DNA from: an uncultured Pelagibacteraceae bacterium
GTDB lineage: Bacteria > Pseudomonadota > Alphaproteobacteria > Pelagibacterales > Pelagibacteraceae
DNA: 64,000 nt
NCBI GenBank assembly: GCA_902528135.1
Contig: CABZRS010000003.1
Span: forward strand, 1 to 64,000
Direction: 5' to 3'
The notes beneath the pieces were generated by a model. The model did not search any database and was not told the DNA's origin. It saw only the letters and a program-made list of their open reading frames with translations. The first letter of the stretch is position 1; the number at the start of each line of letters is the position of its first letter. The translations under genes were made by a program, and so were the position numbers. Shown here piece after piece: positions 21,098 to 30,924 of this stretch.

Positions 21098-21982
21098 TTA
21101 TGCTGCTTTTAAATTTGCTATTTCAAATTCTAAATTTCCTAAGCTTGTTAATATCTCTTTTTTTTGATTATTATCTAAAAGCTTTAAAGGTGGTAATAAA
21201 TTTTCAAATATTTTATTTTTTTCTGACATTACTGTGTGCAAACCAGATATTAAATTATATTTTTCAAAACATCCTCTTACATCACATAATTTTTTGTTTG
21301 AAGATAAATCTGAATTATTTTTAAAGCCGTCGTAAACTTCTCTAGCCAGAGTTCCAGTGATATTTGTAGTTGCTGTTATTATTCCATCACACCCAAGCTC
21401 TAACCCTTTTAATAATTTTGATTCAGAACCAGGAAATATAGAAAAATTATTAATTTTTAAAGTCTCAAATAAATTATAAGAACTATCCTTTACACCAACA
21501 ATTTGATTTGGAAATTTTTTAACTAAGGTTTCAATACATTCTGGACTAAACTTATAACCTGAAAGTTTTTCAAAATTATACAAAATAATTTTACAATCAT
21601 TGACTTCTGCAATTATTTTTGAATAAAAATTTATAACATCACTGTCATCATATTTATAATATGCAGGTGGCATTATTAGAAATGTATTAAAATTCATAGA
21701 CTTAGAAATTTTTATTAAATTAATGTTATCTGCGAGTGAATTTAAACCTGTCCCTATTATATATTTATCTCTATATTTACTATTTGGTAACTGATTAATT
21801 AGTTGTATTTTTTCGCTCAGAGATATTAATTGTGACTGACCTGTGCTTCCAAAAAAAACTGCACCATGACAACCCATGTCTATAACGTTTTCTGCATGCT
21901 TAATCGTATTATCTATATCAAGGGATAGATCATTTTTTAGTATTGATAAAGAAGCTGCAAAAATACCTTTTAATTCAATCAT
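21098..21982 (-). CDS. Dihydrodipicolinate synthase family (DapA-like) aldolase
   Basis: GCHGAVFFGSTGQSQLISLSEK, ILYNFEKLSGYKFSPE, VGVKDSS; the G-x-G-S-T-G variant suggests a DapA-family lyase rather than DapA itself. Confidence 0.75.
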   Translation of the reverse strand: MIELKGIFAASLSILKNDLSLDIDNTIKHAENVIDMGCHGAVFFGSTGQSQLISLSEKIQLINQLPNSKYRDKYIIGTGLNSLADNINLIKISKSMNFNTFLIMPPAYYKYDDSDVINFYSKIIAEVNDCKIILYNFEKLSGYKFSPECIETLVKKFPNQIVGVKDSSYNLFETLKINNFSIFPGSESKLLKGLELGCDGIITATTNITGTLAREVYDGFKNNSDLSSNKKLCDVRGCFEKYNLISGLHTVMSEKNKIFENLLPPLKLLDNNQKKEILTSLGNLEFEIANLKAA

Positions 21983-22036
21983 AATATAAAATTAATATAA
22001 AATAAAATTTAGTAAAGTATTAATATCCCTTAAGAT

Positions 22037-22543
22037 TTATATACTCTTGATTACTATTTCTTTTGCTTCATTGACAATTGAAGCAAGTCTATTTAACTCT
22101 GGGCTGACATCAGGATGAATTTTTTTCATAATTTTTTTATATGAGTTTAAGATTTCACTTTTTGAATATTTTTTTTTGGGATCTAAATTTAAAATTTTAT
22201 ATGCTTCATCTAAATTCATATTTTGTTGGGTGTTTGCCTGATTAAAATTATTAAAATTAAATCTTCCAGAGTTTCTAAGAACTCTGAACAAACCCCAAAG
22301 TCTTAGTAATTGGAAAAGTGAAATTCCTGCTTTAGTTTTTATTAGCGGCAAAATAGCTAAAACAAATGGTAATGAAAATATATATCTACCAGCATACACC
22401 ATTAAAAAAGCTAACAAAATTGAAGATAAAATTATGATTAATCTTATTATTTTTGAAATTCTTTTCGCAGAGGTTCTGGCAAACCATGTTAGAAGAACAT
22501 AAACTATTATAAAAATTATAACTGTTATAAAAAAAATATTCAT
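22037..22543 (-). CDS. Membrane-anchored J-domain protein
   Basis: Two TM segments; MNLDEAYKILNLDPKKKYSKSEILNSYKKIMKKIHPDVSPE (HPD). Confidence 0.75.
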   Translation of the reverse strand: MNIFFITVIIFIIVYVLLTWFARTSAKRISKIIRLIIILSSILLAFLMVYAGRYIFSLPFVLAILPLIKTKAGISLFQLLRLWGLFRVLRNSGRFNFNNFNQANTQQNMNLDEAYKILNLDPKKKYSKSEILNSYKKIMKKIHPDVSPELNRLASIVNEAKEIVIKSI

Positions 22544-22561
22544 ATATTAATAATTTTCTAA

Positions 22562-24637
22562 ATGAAAATACCACAACTTGAAAAGAAACCTGAAATAAAA
22601 TCTTGTCACAACATAACTTGGGAGGATAACTATAGTTGGATTCATCAATCAAATATACTTGATGTTTTAAAAGATAGCTCAAAATTATTACCAGAAGTTA
22701 GAAAGTATCTAGAAAAAGAGAATGATTACTTTGAATATCAAATGAATGATACCAAGGAAATTAGAAAAAAAATTTTTAATGAAATTAAAGGAAGAATTAA
22801 ATTAGACGATGAGTCTTTACCCTACAAAGACAAAAATTTCGAATATTGGACCAAAACCACAACAAAAGGTAACTACTCGATAAAATTAAGAAGAAAAATT
22901 GGAGAGGAAAAAGTTGAAGAAATATGGAATGGAGATCTTGAAAAAGAAAAATTAAATACAGAATATTTTGGTTTAGGAGATCTTGAGGTAAGTTTTGATG
23001 ACAAATTTCTTGGATACTCTTTAGATTTAAAAGGTTCTGAATATTATACAATTTATATAAGAGATATAAAGTCAGGTAAATTAGTTACAGAAAAAATTGA
23101 GGAAACGAGTGGAAGTATAGAATTTAGTTTAGATGATAAATTTATATTTTATTCTAAATTAGATGAACATCATAGACCGAGAAAAATATACAGACATAAA
23201 ATTGGCACACCTGTAAAAGAAGATAAGTTGATATTTGAGGAAAAAAGTGAAGCTTTTACAGTAGGTATAGGTTTAAGTTCAGATGAAAAATATTTTATGA
23301 TTACAAGTTCTGATCATAATACATCGGAACAATATTACTTTAAAATTGATGAAAATAATCCAAATCCAAAATTAATCCAAAAGAGAAAAAGAGGTATAAT
23401 TTACTCTGTAAACTCCTGGGATGGATATTTTTACAAACATACCAATGAAAATGCTGAAGATTTTAAGATTGATAGATGTAATGATTTAGTTGAACAGAAC
23501 TGGGAGCCATTCGTTAATGCAAAAGATGAAGTATTGATTGGAGGTTTAGTATTTTTAAATCATTGGATAATTAGATCTGAAACCTCTAATGCGTTAGGAA
23601 AAATAATTTTGAGAAATCCCAAAACAAATGAAGAGGAAGAGATAATTTTTAGTGATGAGAAAGTAATAGTTCCAAGTATATCTTTAATTCAAAAAGATAA
23701 AGATACTAATAATGTTTATTTGTCATATTCATCTCCTAAAACTCCAGGAAGGACTTTTTTATATAATTTGAAATCAAAAGAAAAAAAACTTGTTAAAGAA
23801 CAAGAAATACCATCTGGACATAACCCGAATGATTATATTGTTGAACGAATTGAATGCCCGTCTCATGACGGACGAATGGTACCAATAACTATAACAAGAC
23901 ATAAAGATACAATTCTCGACGGGTCGTCAAACATTTTGTTATATGGTTATGGTTCTTATGGTAATTCAATGTCGCCTGGGTTTTCATCTACACGATTAAG
24001 CTTAATTAATAGAAATATAATTTGGGTTACAGCACATATAAGAGGGGGAATGGAAAGAGGAATGAAATGGTGGAAAGAAGGAAAACTTTTAAACAAAAAA
24101 AATACATTTGAAGATTATATTGCTGTTGGAAAATTCTTGATTGAAAAAAAATATACCTCTGAAGGAAAAATTATAGGAATGGGTGGTTCAGCAGGTGGGT
24201 TGTTGATGGGGGCAGTTGTAAATGAAGCACCTGAGCTATTTTTAGGGTTAATAATGGCTGTGCCTTTTGTTGATTCTTTGACTACTAACCTTGACCATTC
24301 TCTACCATTAACAATTGGAGAATTTGATGAATTTGGAAATGCTAAAGATAACAAAGATCATTTTGACTATATTTACTCATATGCTCCTTACAATAATATT
24401 AAAAAAATGGATTATCCAAATATTTTAATCACTACTAGTCTTAGTGACAATAGAGTTCTGTTTGATGAACCTGCAAAATTCACTGCAAAACTAAGAGATT
24501 ATAAAACAGATAATAATTTATTATTATTAAAAACTGAAATGAATGCTGGTCATGGAGGAAAATCTGGTAGAGATGGTGCTATAGAAGAAATAGCTCTTGA
24601 TTATGCTTTTGCTTTAAAAATTGCAGAAAAAATTTAA
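22562..24637 (+). CDS. Prolyl oligopeptidase family protease (S9A, oligopeptidase B-like)
   Basis: LYGYGSYGNSMSPGFSSTRLSLINR, MGGSAGGLLMGA (nucleophile), NAGHGGKSGR (catalytic His). Confidence 0.92.
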   Translation: MKIPQLEKKPEIKSCHNITWEDNYSWIHQSNILDVLKDSSKLLPEVRKYLEKENDYFEYQMNDTKEIRKKIFNEIKGRIKLDDESLPYKDKNFEYWTKTTTKGNYSIKLRRKIGEEKVEEIWNGDLEKEKLNTEYFGLGDLEVSFDDKFLGYSLDLKGSEYYTIYIRDIKSGKLVTEKIEETSGSIEFSLDDKFIFYSKLDEHHRPRKIYRHKIGTPVKEDKLIFEEKSEAFTVGIGLSSDEKYFMITSSDHNTSEQYYFKIDENNPNPKLIQKRKRGIIYSVNSWDGYFYKHTNENAEDFKIDRCNDLVEQNWEPFVNAKDEVLIGGLVFLNHWIIRSETSNALGKIILRNPKTNEEEEIIFSDEKVIVPSISLIQKDKDTNNVYLSYSSPKTPGRTFLYNLKSKEKKLVKEQEIPSGHNPNDYIVERIECPSHDGRMVPITITRHKDTILDGSSNILLYGYGSYGNSMSPGFSSTRLSLINRNIIWVTAHIRGGMERGMKWWKEGKLLNKKNTFEDYIAVGKFLIEKKYTSEGKIIGMGGSAGGLLMGAVVNEAPELFLGLIMAVPFVDSLTTNLDHSLPLTIGEFDEFGNAKDNKDHFDYIYSYAPYNNIKKMDYPNILITTSLSDNRVLFDEPAKFTAKLRDYKTDNNLLLLKTEMNAGHGGKSGRDGAIEEIALDYAFALKIAEKI

Positions 24638-24648
24638 ATAATCTTGTA

Positions 24649-24675
24649 TTGAAATTTTATAATTAGTTACCATAT
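24649..24675 (+). promoter_or_regulatory. Candidate sigma32-type promoter for hsp20
   Basis: TTGAAA (24649-24654), N13, taCCATAT (24668-24675). Confidence 0.5.
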
Positions 24676-24680
24676 AAAAT

Positions 24681-24737
24681 ATGTAGGTCGCCTTATGGGG
24701 CTTACATAAATTAACTTGCTTAACAAAAGGAGTAAAT
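24681..24737 (+). ncRNA. Candidate ROSE-like RNA thermometer in hsp20 5' UTR
   Basis: Hairpin 1 ATGTAGG...CTTACAT (24681-24707); hairpin 2 aC-UUGCU (24716-24720) opposite AGGA-Gu (24728-24732 and flank), with the SD occluded and the characteristic unpaired G in UUGCU. Confidence 0.6.
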
Positions 24738-25184
24738 ATGACAAGTAAGGATTTATCTATCTTTAACTCACTGAGACCTTTTTCTATTGGTTTTGATGAT
24801 ATGTTTGACCAATTTGAAAGTATGCTTGGTAACGGTGGCATGACAATGCAATCAAATTATCCACCATATAACATAAGAAAAACTGGCAAAGACAACTATT
24901 CAATTGAAGTTGCGTTAGCTGGTTTTAATAAAAAAGATGTCGAGGTTGAATTTGAAGATAATATATTAACTGTAAGAACTAAACAGCTTAATAAGTCTGA
25001 AAATCAAAATGCAGACGGTGAAATAATTCACAAGGGTATATCACAAAGACAATTCGCAAGATCTTTTACTATTGCAGATGATGTAAAAGTAAATGGAGCT
25101 GAACTTAAGGATGGTCTTTTGACAATTGCATGTGAAAGAATTTTACCAGATCATAAGAAAAAAAGACTTATTGATATTAAGTAA
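24738..25184 (+). CDS. Small heat-shock protein Hsp20 (IbpA-like)
   Basis: YNIRKTGKDNYSIEVALAGFNKKDVEVEFEDNILTVR..GISQRQFARSFTIADDVKVNGAELKDGLLTI. Confidence 0.95.
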   Translation: MTSKDLSIFNSLRPFSIGFDDMFDQFESMLGNGGMTMQSNYPPYNIRKTGKDNYSIEVALAGFNKKDVEVEFEDNILTVRTKQLNKSENQNADGEIIHKGISQRQFARSFTIADDVKVNGAELKDGLLTIACERILPDHKKKRLIDIK

Positions 25185-25199
25185 TAAATTTTAACCTTG

Positions 25200-25221
25200 C
25201 TTGTGGGGTTCGCCCCACAAG
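25200..25221. terminator. Hairpin between convergent hsp20 and lipoprotein genes
   Basis: CTTGTGGGG-TTCG-CCCCACAAG, perfect 9-bp stem with UUCG loop on the + strand; only a short U-run follows. Confidence 0.7.
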
Positions 25222-25222
25222 T

Positions 25223-25525
25223 TTAAAAACATCCACTAGAACTGAATGCAATTATAGTTCCACCAGCGTTAACTTCAAATCTTCTTTCGCACGGTACACC
25301 GTATTTTTTTGTTTTATAAATTAACACTTCATTGCCAGTATCATTGATCATATCTTCGCTAGGAGCCCCTAATTCTAATTTCATTTTATTAACTTCTCCA
25401 CCGACAAATAATCCATATTTTTGATTTTCCTTTTCTACAACCTCGTCAGTTTTTTTTTGAATAGTTTGGCAGCCTGCAGTAAAAAAAAGAATTGGTATTA
25501 ATATGATAGCGAATTTATTTTTCAT
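25223..25525 (-). CDS. Small lipoprotein of unknown function
   Basis: Signal peptide with lipobox FFTAGC; 100 aa with 3 C-terminal-half Cys. Confidence 0.7.
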   Translation of the reverse strand: MKNKFAIILIPILFFTAGCQTIQKKTDEVVEKENQKYGLFVGGEVNKMKLELGAPSEDMINDTGNEVLIYKTKKYGVPCERRFEVNAGGTIIAFSSSGCF

Positions 25526-25664
25526 TATTCTATTATAATACTGAAATGTGACAAAAGATTAACTTAAAAGTTGAAAAAAAAATAAGTTTTCCATCAAAAT
25601 TAGGTAAATATAATGTATTTATATTACTTAATTCTTTATTTTTATTACTATCAAACCGATTCTA

Positions 25665-27164
25665 ATGAATACAAAACTCAAAGTATCAGAAATTTCAAAA
25701 ATTTACCCAGGATGCATTGCAAATGACAAAGTATCATTGGAATTTGGAAGTGGGAAAATATACGCTTTATTGGGAGAAAATGGTGCTGGAAAGTCTACGC
25801 TAGTTAAAATCTTGTCTGGAGTAGTAAAGCCTGATGAGGGTGAAGTTTTTTTAAATAATGAAAGTGTTAAACTTAACTCTCCCCTAGATGCCAAAAAAAA
25901 TAATATTGGAATGGTTTTTCAACATTTCAATCTCTTCGAAACTTTATCTGTATTTGAAAATTTAAGTATCGATAGTGACAAAAAGGATGAAGAACTAAGA
26001 GGATTAGTCAACGATATACTAAAAAAGTACAATTTTAAAATTGATTTAGATATTCCAGTTCTAAATTTATCGGCAGGTCAAAAACAAAAAGTAGAAATTA
26101 TAAGGTGTTTAATTAGAAATCCAAAAGTGTTGATTATGGATGAACCTACATCAGTTTTAACTGAACAAGAAACTGATGATTTATTTATTTCTTTAAAACA
26201 ATTTTCTAAAGATGGAATTTTAATTATTTATATTACTCACAAATTAAAAGAAGTTTTGTCACTTTGTGATGAGGTAGCCGTAATGAGAAAAGGCAAAGTA
26301 GTTTCAGTTAGTAATACAATTAATGAAAAAATTGAGAGTTTAGCTAATAAAATGGTAGGTGAAAATTTAAATACTATTAAAAAAAAAATTAATAATTTTA
26401 AAAATAACGAGGAAATTTTAAAAATCTCTAATTTAAATTTTAAAAGTGACGACCCATATGAAACAAATTTAAATAATTTAAACCTTTCTTTAAAAAAAGG
26501 AGAGTGTTTAGGTATAGCTGGGATTTCAGGAAATGGACAAAATGAATTATTCCAAATACTGAGTGGAGAAATAATTACCGAAGGTACTTCTATAATGTTT
26601 AGAAATAAAGAAATTGGTAAGTTGAATCCTAGAGAAAGAAGAGAATACCTTATGGCTTTTTCACCTGAAGATCGCATCTCTCAAGCTGCAGTCCCTGAGT
26701 TAAAGATATATGAAAATGTTGCATTAAACAATTTTAAGTCATCAAACTTTTTTGAAAAAGGTTTAGTGAATGAAAAAAAAATAAAAGAACACTCCAAAAA
26801 GATACTTTCTAATTTTTCTGTTAATACAGACAATGTTGAATTAAAAAGTCAATTTTTATCTGGCGGAAATCTACAAAAATTAATTATTGGAAGAGAATTA
26901 ATTACTTCGCCTGAATTGTTGGTATGTTTTAACCCCACATGGGGTCTTGATGTTGGTGCGATCAACTATATTCATGAAACATTAATTCAAATTAATGAAC
27001 AAGGAAAATCATCAATATTAATTTCTACTGATAACGATGAACTATTAAAATTAAGTGACCGTATTTGTGTAATTTATAAAGGTAAACTATCTAAGATAAT
27101 GAATGCAGATACTGTTACGGCTGAAAAATTAGGAATTTTGATGGGAGGAGGTTCAATTGATTAA
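25665..27164 (+). CDS. ABC transporter ATPase, nucleoside/BMP type (YufO-like, two ABC domains)
   Basis: GENGAGKSTLVKILSG, LSAGQKQKVEI, second domain GISGNGQNELFQILSGE, FLSGGNLQKLIIGREL. Confidence 0.92.
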   Translation: MNTKLKVSEISKIYPGCIANDKVSLEFGSGKIYALLGENGAGKSTLVKILSGVVKPDEGEVFLNNESVKLNSPLDAKKNNIGMVFQHFNLFETLSVFENLSIDSDKKDEELRGLVNDILKKYNFKIDLDIPVLNLSAGQKQKVEIIRCLIRNPKVLIMDEPTSVLTEQETDDLFISLKQFSKDGILIIYITHKLKEVLSLCDEVAVMRKGKVVSVSNTINEKIESLANKMVGENLNTIKKKINNFKNNEEILKISNLNFKSDDPYETNLNNLNLSLKKGECLGIAGISGNGQNELFQILSGEIITEGTSIMFRNKEIGKLNPRERREYLMAFSPEDRISQAAVPELKIYENVALNNFKSSNFFEKGLVNEKKIKEHSKKILSNFSVNTDNVELKSQFLSGGNLQKLIIGRELITSPELLVCFNPTWGLDVGAINYIHETLIQINEQGKSSILISTDNDELLKLSDRICVIYKGKLSKIMNADTVTAEKLGILMGGGSID

Positions 27165-28230
27165 AGTTGAAAAGCGTAACGATGTATCTCGATCAATTTA
27201 CTTTTTAACACCAGTTTTAGCGATTTTTCTTACATTATTTGGTGGTGGGATTATTTTTTTTATTTTGGGGTTTAATCCTATTGAGGCTTTAAAATTTTTT
27301 TTTATTACACCTATTTCAGATTTATACGGATTAAGTGAACTTTTGGTGAAAGCTACACCGCTTTGTTTAATAGCGATAGGTTTATCTTTTTGTTTTAAAA
27401 GTAACAATTGGAATATTGGTGCAGAGGGTCAGCTTATTTTTGGTGGAATAGTCGGCGGCGGAGTTGCTTTGATATTTTATAATCATGATGGATTTTATGT
27501 TTTACCAATAATTATTTTGTCTGGTGCAATTGGTGGGATGCTATTTGCAATGATACCAGCAATTTTAAAAACCTATTTTAACACTAATGAAATTTTAGTC
27601 AGCTTAATGCTGGTTTATGTTGCAAAATTATTATTAGATTATTTAGTGGTTGGTCCTTGGAGCAATCCTGAAGGTTTTAATTTTCCAGAAACAAGACAAT
27701 TTAGTGAGTCTGCAAGAATGCCAATTTTATTTGATGGTTTAAGAATTCATGCTGGAATATTTATTACTCTAATCACTGTATTCTTAAGTTGGATTATTTT
27801 GTACAAAACTTATTTAGGTTTTCAAATAAAAGTTTCAGGCTTAAGTTTAAAAACTGCAAAATATGCAGGGTTCAAAGGTAAGACAATGATTATTATTGTT
27901 TTTATGATTAGTGGAGCATGTGCTGGCCTTGCGGGTGTAGGAGAGATAACAGGGCCAATAGGACAATTACATAGAAATATTTCTCCTGATTATGGTTTCA
28001 CGGCAATAATTGTTGCTTTTTTAGGAAGACTAAATCCAATTGGAATTATTTTTGCATCTTTAATTGTTGCTCTAACTTATTTAGGAGCAGAAACAGCTCA
28101 GATATTTTTGCAAGTACCAAAATATACAGGTCAAGTTTTTCAAGGAATGATTTTATTTTTTCTTCTTGGGTCTGATTATTTATTATTTTTTAAAATAAAA
28201 TTTTTAGGTTTAAAAAAAAATGAGCTTTGA
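27157..28230 (+). CDS. ABC transporter permease, BMP type (YufP-like)
   Basis: NWNIGAEGQLIFGGIVG; multi-TM; GACAGLAGVGEITG. Confidence 0.9.
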   Translation: MIKVEKRNDVSRSIYFLTPVLAIFLTLFGGGIIFFILGFNPIEALKFFFITPISDLYGLSELLVKATPLCLIAIGLSFCFKSNNWNIGAEGQLIFGGIVGGGVALIFYNHDGFYVLPIIILSGAIGGMLFAMIPAILKTYFNTNEILVSLMLVYVAKLLLDYLVVGPWSNPEGFNFPETRQFSESARMPILFDGLRIHAGIFITLITVFLSWIILYKTYLGFQIKVSGLSLKTAKYAGFKGKTMIIIVFMISGACAGLAGVGEITGPIGQLHRNISPDYGFTAIIVAFLGRLNPIGIIFASLIVALTYLGAETAQIFLQVPKYTGQVFQGMILFFLLGSDYLLFFKIKFLGLKKNEL

Positions 28231-29152
28231 TTTAAATTTTATAGGTATTTTAGTTGGTGCCATAATGGCATCATCAGTTCCTTTGATACTTGCTGCATCT
28301 GGGGAATTAATTACGGAGAGATCTGGTGTTTTAAATCTTGGGGTAGAAGGAATGATGATAATTGGAGCAATCTCTGGATTTGCTTTAATGGTAGTGACCG
28401 ATAATTTATTTTTTGCAGTAGTAGGCTCTATGCTGTCAGGTTTAATTATATCTCTTATTTTTGGATTGCTTACCCAATCACTCCTTACAAATCACGTAGC
28501 AACAGGTCTTGCACTAACTATCTTTGGTATTGGAATGTCAGCAATGATAGGTAAGAATTTCGTCGGAATTCCAGGAAAGGAATTTCCGTTATTATTCGTT
28601 AATTTAAGAGAAAGTATTCCGTTTTTGGGTCCAGTATTCTTTGGTCACTCAATTATATTATATTTTGCATTTGGATTACCTTTTTTGACAAATTATTTTT
28701 TAAAGAAGACTAAAACTGGTTTGATTATCAGGGCTGTTGGAGATTCTCCAACATCCGCCTCTAATCAAGGGATTAATGTTACATTGGTAAGATATAGTTG
28801 CATTCTTTATGGAGGTGCAATGTGTGGATTGGCAGGCGCATATCTTTCATTAATATACACTCCTCAATGGATTGAGAATATGACAGGTGGCAGAGGATGG
28901 ATTGCATTAGCTTTAGTAGTTTTTGCAACATGGAGTCCAATTAAAGTTCTTATAGGTGCATTAATATTTGGTGGAATTACAATTTTACAATTGCATATGC
29001 AGGCAGTGGGCTTAAGAATTCCAGTTCAATTATTAAGTGCATTACCTTACATCATGACAATAATAGTTTTAGTTGTAATTTCTCGTGATAGTAGAAAAAT
29101 AAAACTGAATACACCAACTTCGCTGGGACAAATCTTCTATAAGGAAAAGTGA
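28220..29152 (+). CDS. ABC transporter permease, BMP type (YufQ-like)
   Basis: ASGELITERSGVLNLGVEGMMIIGA; GGAMCGLAGAYLSL. Confidence 0.92.
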   Translation: MSFDLNFIGILVGAIMASSVPLILAASGELITERSGVLNLGVEGMMIIGAISGFALMVVTDNLFFAVVGSMLSGLIISLIFGLLTQSLLTNHVATGLALTIFGIGMSAMIGKNFVGIPGKEFPLLFVNLRESIPFLGPVFFGHSIILYFAFGLPFLTNYFLKKTKTGLIIRAVGDSPTSASNQGINVTLVRYSCILYGGAMCGLAGAYLSLIYTPQWIENMTGGRGWIALALVVFATWSPIKVLIGALIFGGITILQLHMQAVGLRIPVQLLSALPYIMTIIVLVVISRDSRKIKLNTPTSLGQIFYKEK

Positions 29153-29240
29153 TGTTAGCTATTCCAAAATAAATATTTTTTTTTATTAGAATATTGACTA
29201 GTTTGTAGTATCACAAAATTAAATTTAAAGGGGAAATCAA

Positions 29241-30305
29241 ATGTATAAACTATTTTTAAGAAGTTTAATTTCTGTATTATTTTTGCTTGGCTTTAGCTTA
29301 AATGCAAATGCAGAATTTAAAGTTGGTTTTGTTTATGTTGGTCCAACTGGAGACCATGGATGGACATACCAACACCATGAAGGAAGAAATGCAGTGGAAG
29401 CTTTGGGAATAAAAACTACTTATGTAGAAAGTGTACCTGAAGGTGCTGATGCAGAAAGAGTTATAAGACAATTAGCACAATCTGGTCACGACCTAATCTT
29501 TACGACTAGTTTTGGATATATGGATCCAACAAACAAGGTTGCTAAAGATTTTCCAAATGTAAAATTTGAACATGCAACTGGTTACAAAAGAGAGCATTCA
29601 AATGTTTCTACATATTCTGCAAGGTTTTATGAAGGTAGAACTTTATTAGGACATATGGCTGGGAAGATGACAAAGACAAATACTATTGGATACATTGCTT
29701 CTTTTCCAATTCCTGAGGTTATAAGAGGAATTAATGCAATGACATTAGCTGCTCAAAAAGTAAATCCTGATATTAAGACAAAAATTGTTTGGGTTTTTAC
29801 TTGGTATGATCCAGGAAAAGAGTCTGAAGCAGCTCAAGCTTTGATTGATCAAGGTGCAGATATAATCATGCAACATACTGATAGTACAGCTCCGGTACAA
29901 GTTGCAGAAAAAGCAGGTGTTTGGTCTTTTGGTCAAGCAAGTGACATGCAAAGATTTGCTCCAAAATCCATATTAACGTCAATTATAGATGATTGGGCGC
30001 CTTACTATGTAGAAAGAGCAATTGCAGCAAGAGATGGCACTTGGAAACAACAAGATACTTGGCATGGATTAAAAGAAGGAATGGTAGCAATGGCACCATA
30101 TAATTCTGCAATGGGAAGCAACTTAGTAAAAGAAGTGGAACAACTTCAAAAAGACTTAGCTTCAGGAAAAGTTCACTCATTTACTGGTCCAATTTATGAT
30201 CAAAAAGGAAATATTCTTGTAGCCGAAGGTGCTGTAGCAGACGATGGAATGCTAGCCGGAATGAATGTGTATGTTAAGGGTGTAGAGGGAGACATTCCAC
30301 AGTAA
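29241..30305 (+). CDS. BMP-family ABC substrate-binding protein
   Basis: Signal peptide; KVGFVYVGPTGDHGWTYQHHEGRNAVE, DWAPYYVERAIAARDGTW. Confidence 0.92.
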   Translation: MYKLFLRSLISVLFLLGFSLNANAEFKVGFVYVGPTGDHGWTYQHHEGRNAVEALGIKTTYVESVPEGADAERVIRQLAQSGHDLIFTTSFGYMDPTNKVAKDFPNVKFEHATGYKREHSNVSTYSARFYEGRTLLGHMAGKMTKTNTIGYIASFPIPEVIRGINAMTLAAQKVNPDIKTKIVWVFTWYDPGKESEAAQALIDQGADIIMQHTDSTAPVQVAEKAGVWSFGQASDMQRFAPKSILTSIIDDWAPYYVERAIAARDGTWKQQDTWHGLKEGMVAMAPYNSAMGSNLVKEVEQLQKDLASGKVHSFTGPIYDQKGNILVAEGAVADDGMLAGMNVYVKGVEGDIPQ

Positions 30306-30330
30306 GAAATTTTATCAAAAAATTAAAATT

Positions 30331-30358
30331 AAAGGCCAGCTTAGTCTGGCCTTTTTTT
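30331..30358 (+). terminator. Rho-independent terminator after the BMP operon
   Basis: aaaGGCCAGcttagtCTGGCCttttttt. Confidence 0.93.
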
Positions 30359-30881
30359 ATTTATAATACTTTTTTTTCAAACCATCTATATCAATTTCAT
30401 CATAATACTCTGATGGTTGAACAATCCATGGATCATTATCTAATAAAATTGGACAGAAATCAGGAGTAAAAGTGGAAGATTTTTTTTTCCAAAGACACGC
30501 TGTTTTAATTTCACTTATGTTGTCCTTAACAGGTTCATATTCTTTAAGCCACTCAATACTTTTATTTAAGGTAAGTCCGGTGTCTGATAGATCATCTACT
30601 AACAGTACTTTTTTAAAATCTTCGTTAGTTGCAATTGCACTTATATCTCTTGCAAATATAAGCTCCCCTTGTTTATCTTGAACCGTATCACCGGAATAAC
30701 TTTGAATTACAACATAAGCAGTAGGTAATTTAAAAATTCTAGATAAAATATCTATAATTGGAGCTGCACCTCTCATGATACCAACTAATACTGTTGGCTT
30801 ATATTTTTTTTCAATTTCTAAAGCAAGTTTTTCGACGACCTTTTTATATTCTTCATAAGAAATTATTAATTTATCAGCCAT
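30357..30881 (-). CDS. Purine phosphoribosyltransferase (Gpt/COG2236-like)
   Basis: VGIMRGAAPIIDILSRIF, VLLVDDLSDTGLTL (PRPP loop). Confidence 0.85.
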   Translation of the reverse strand: MADKLIISYEEYKKVVEKLALEIEKKYKPTVLVGIMRGAAPIIDILSRIFKLPTAYVVIQSYSGDTVQDKQGELIFARDISAIATNEDFKKVLLVDDLSDTGLTLNKSIEWLKEYEPVKDNISEIKTACLWKKKSSTFTPDFCPILLDNDPWIVQPSEYYDEIDIDGLKKKYYK

Positions 30882-30924
30882 TAAAATTTGGTATCATAAA
30901 TAAAAATATTAAAAAAGGATAAAT

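Noticed and set aside
25526-25664. Possible purine riboswitch or palindrome (aatata...tatatt) before the BMP operon
   Set aside because: AT-only inverted repeats are expected by chance at this composition; no purine-aptamer core seen.
26237-26677. 146-aa minus-strand ORF in the BMP ABC ATPase
   Set aside because: Antisense of a well-defined two-domain ATPase; no supporting features.
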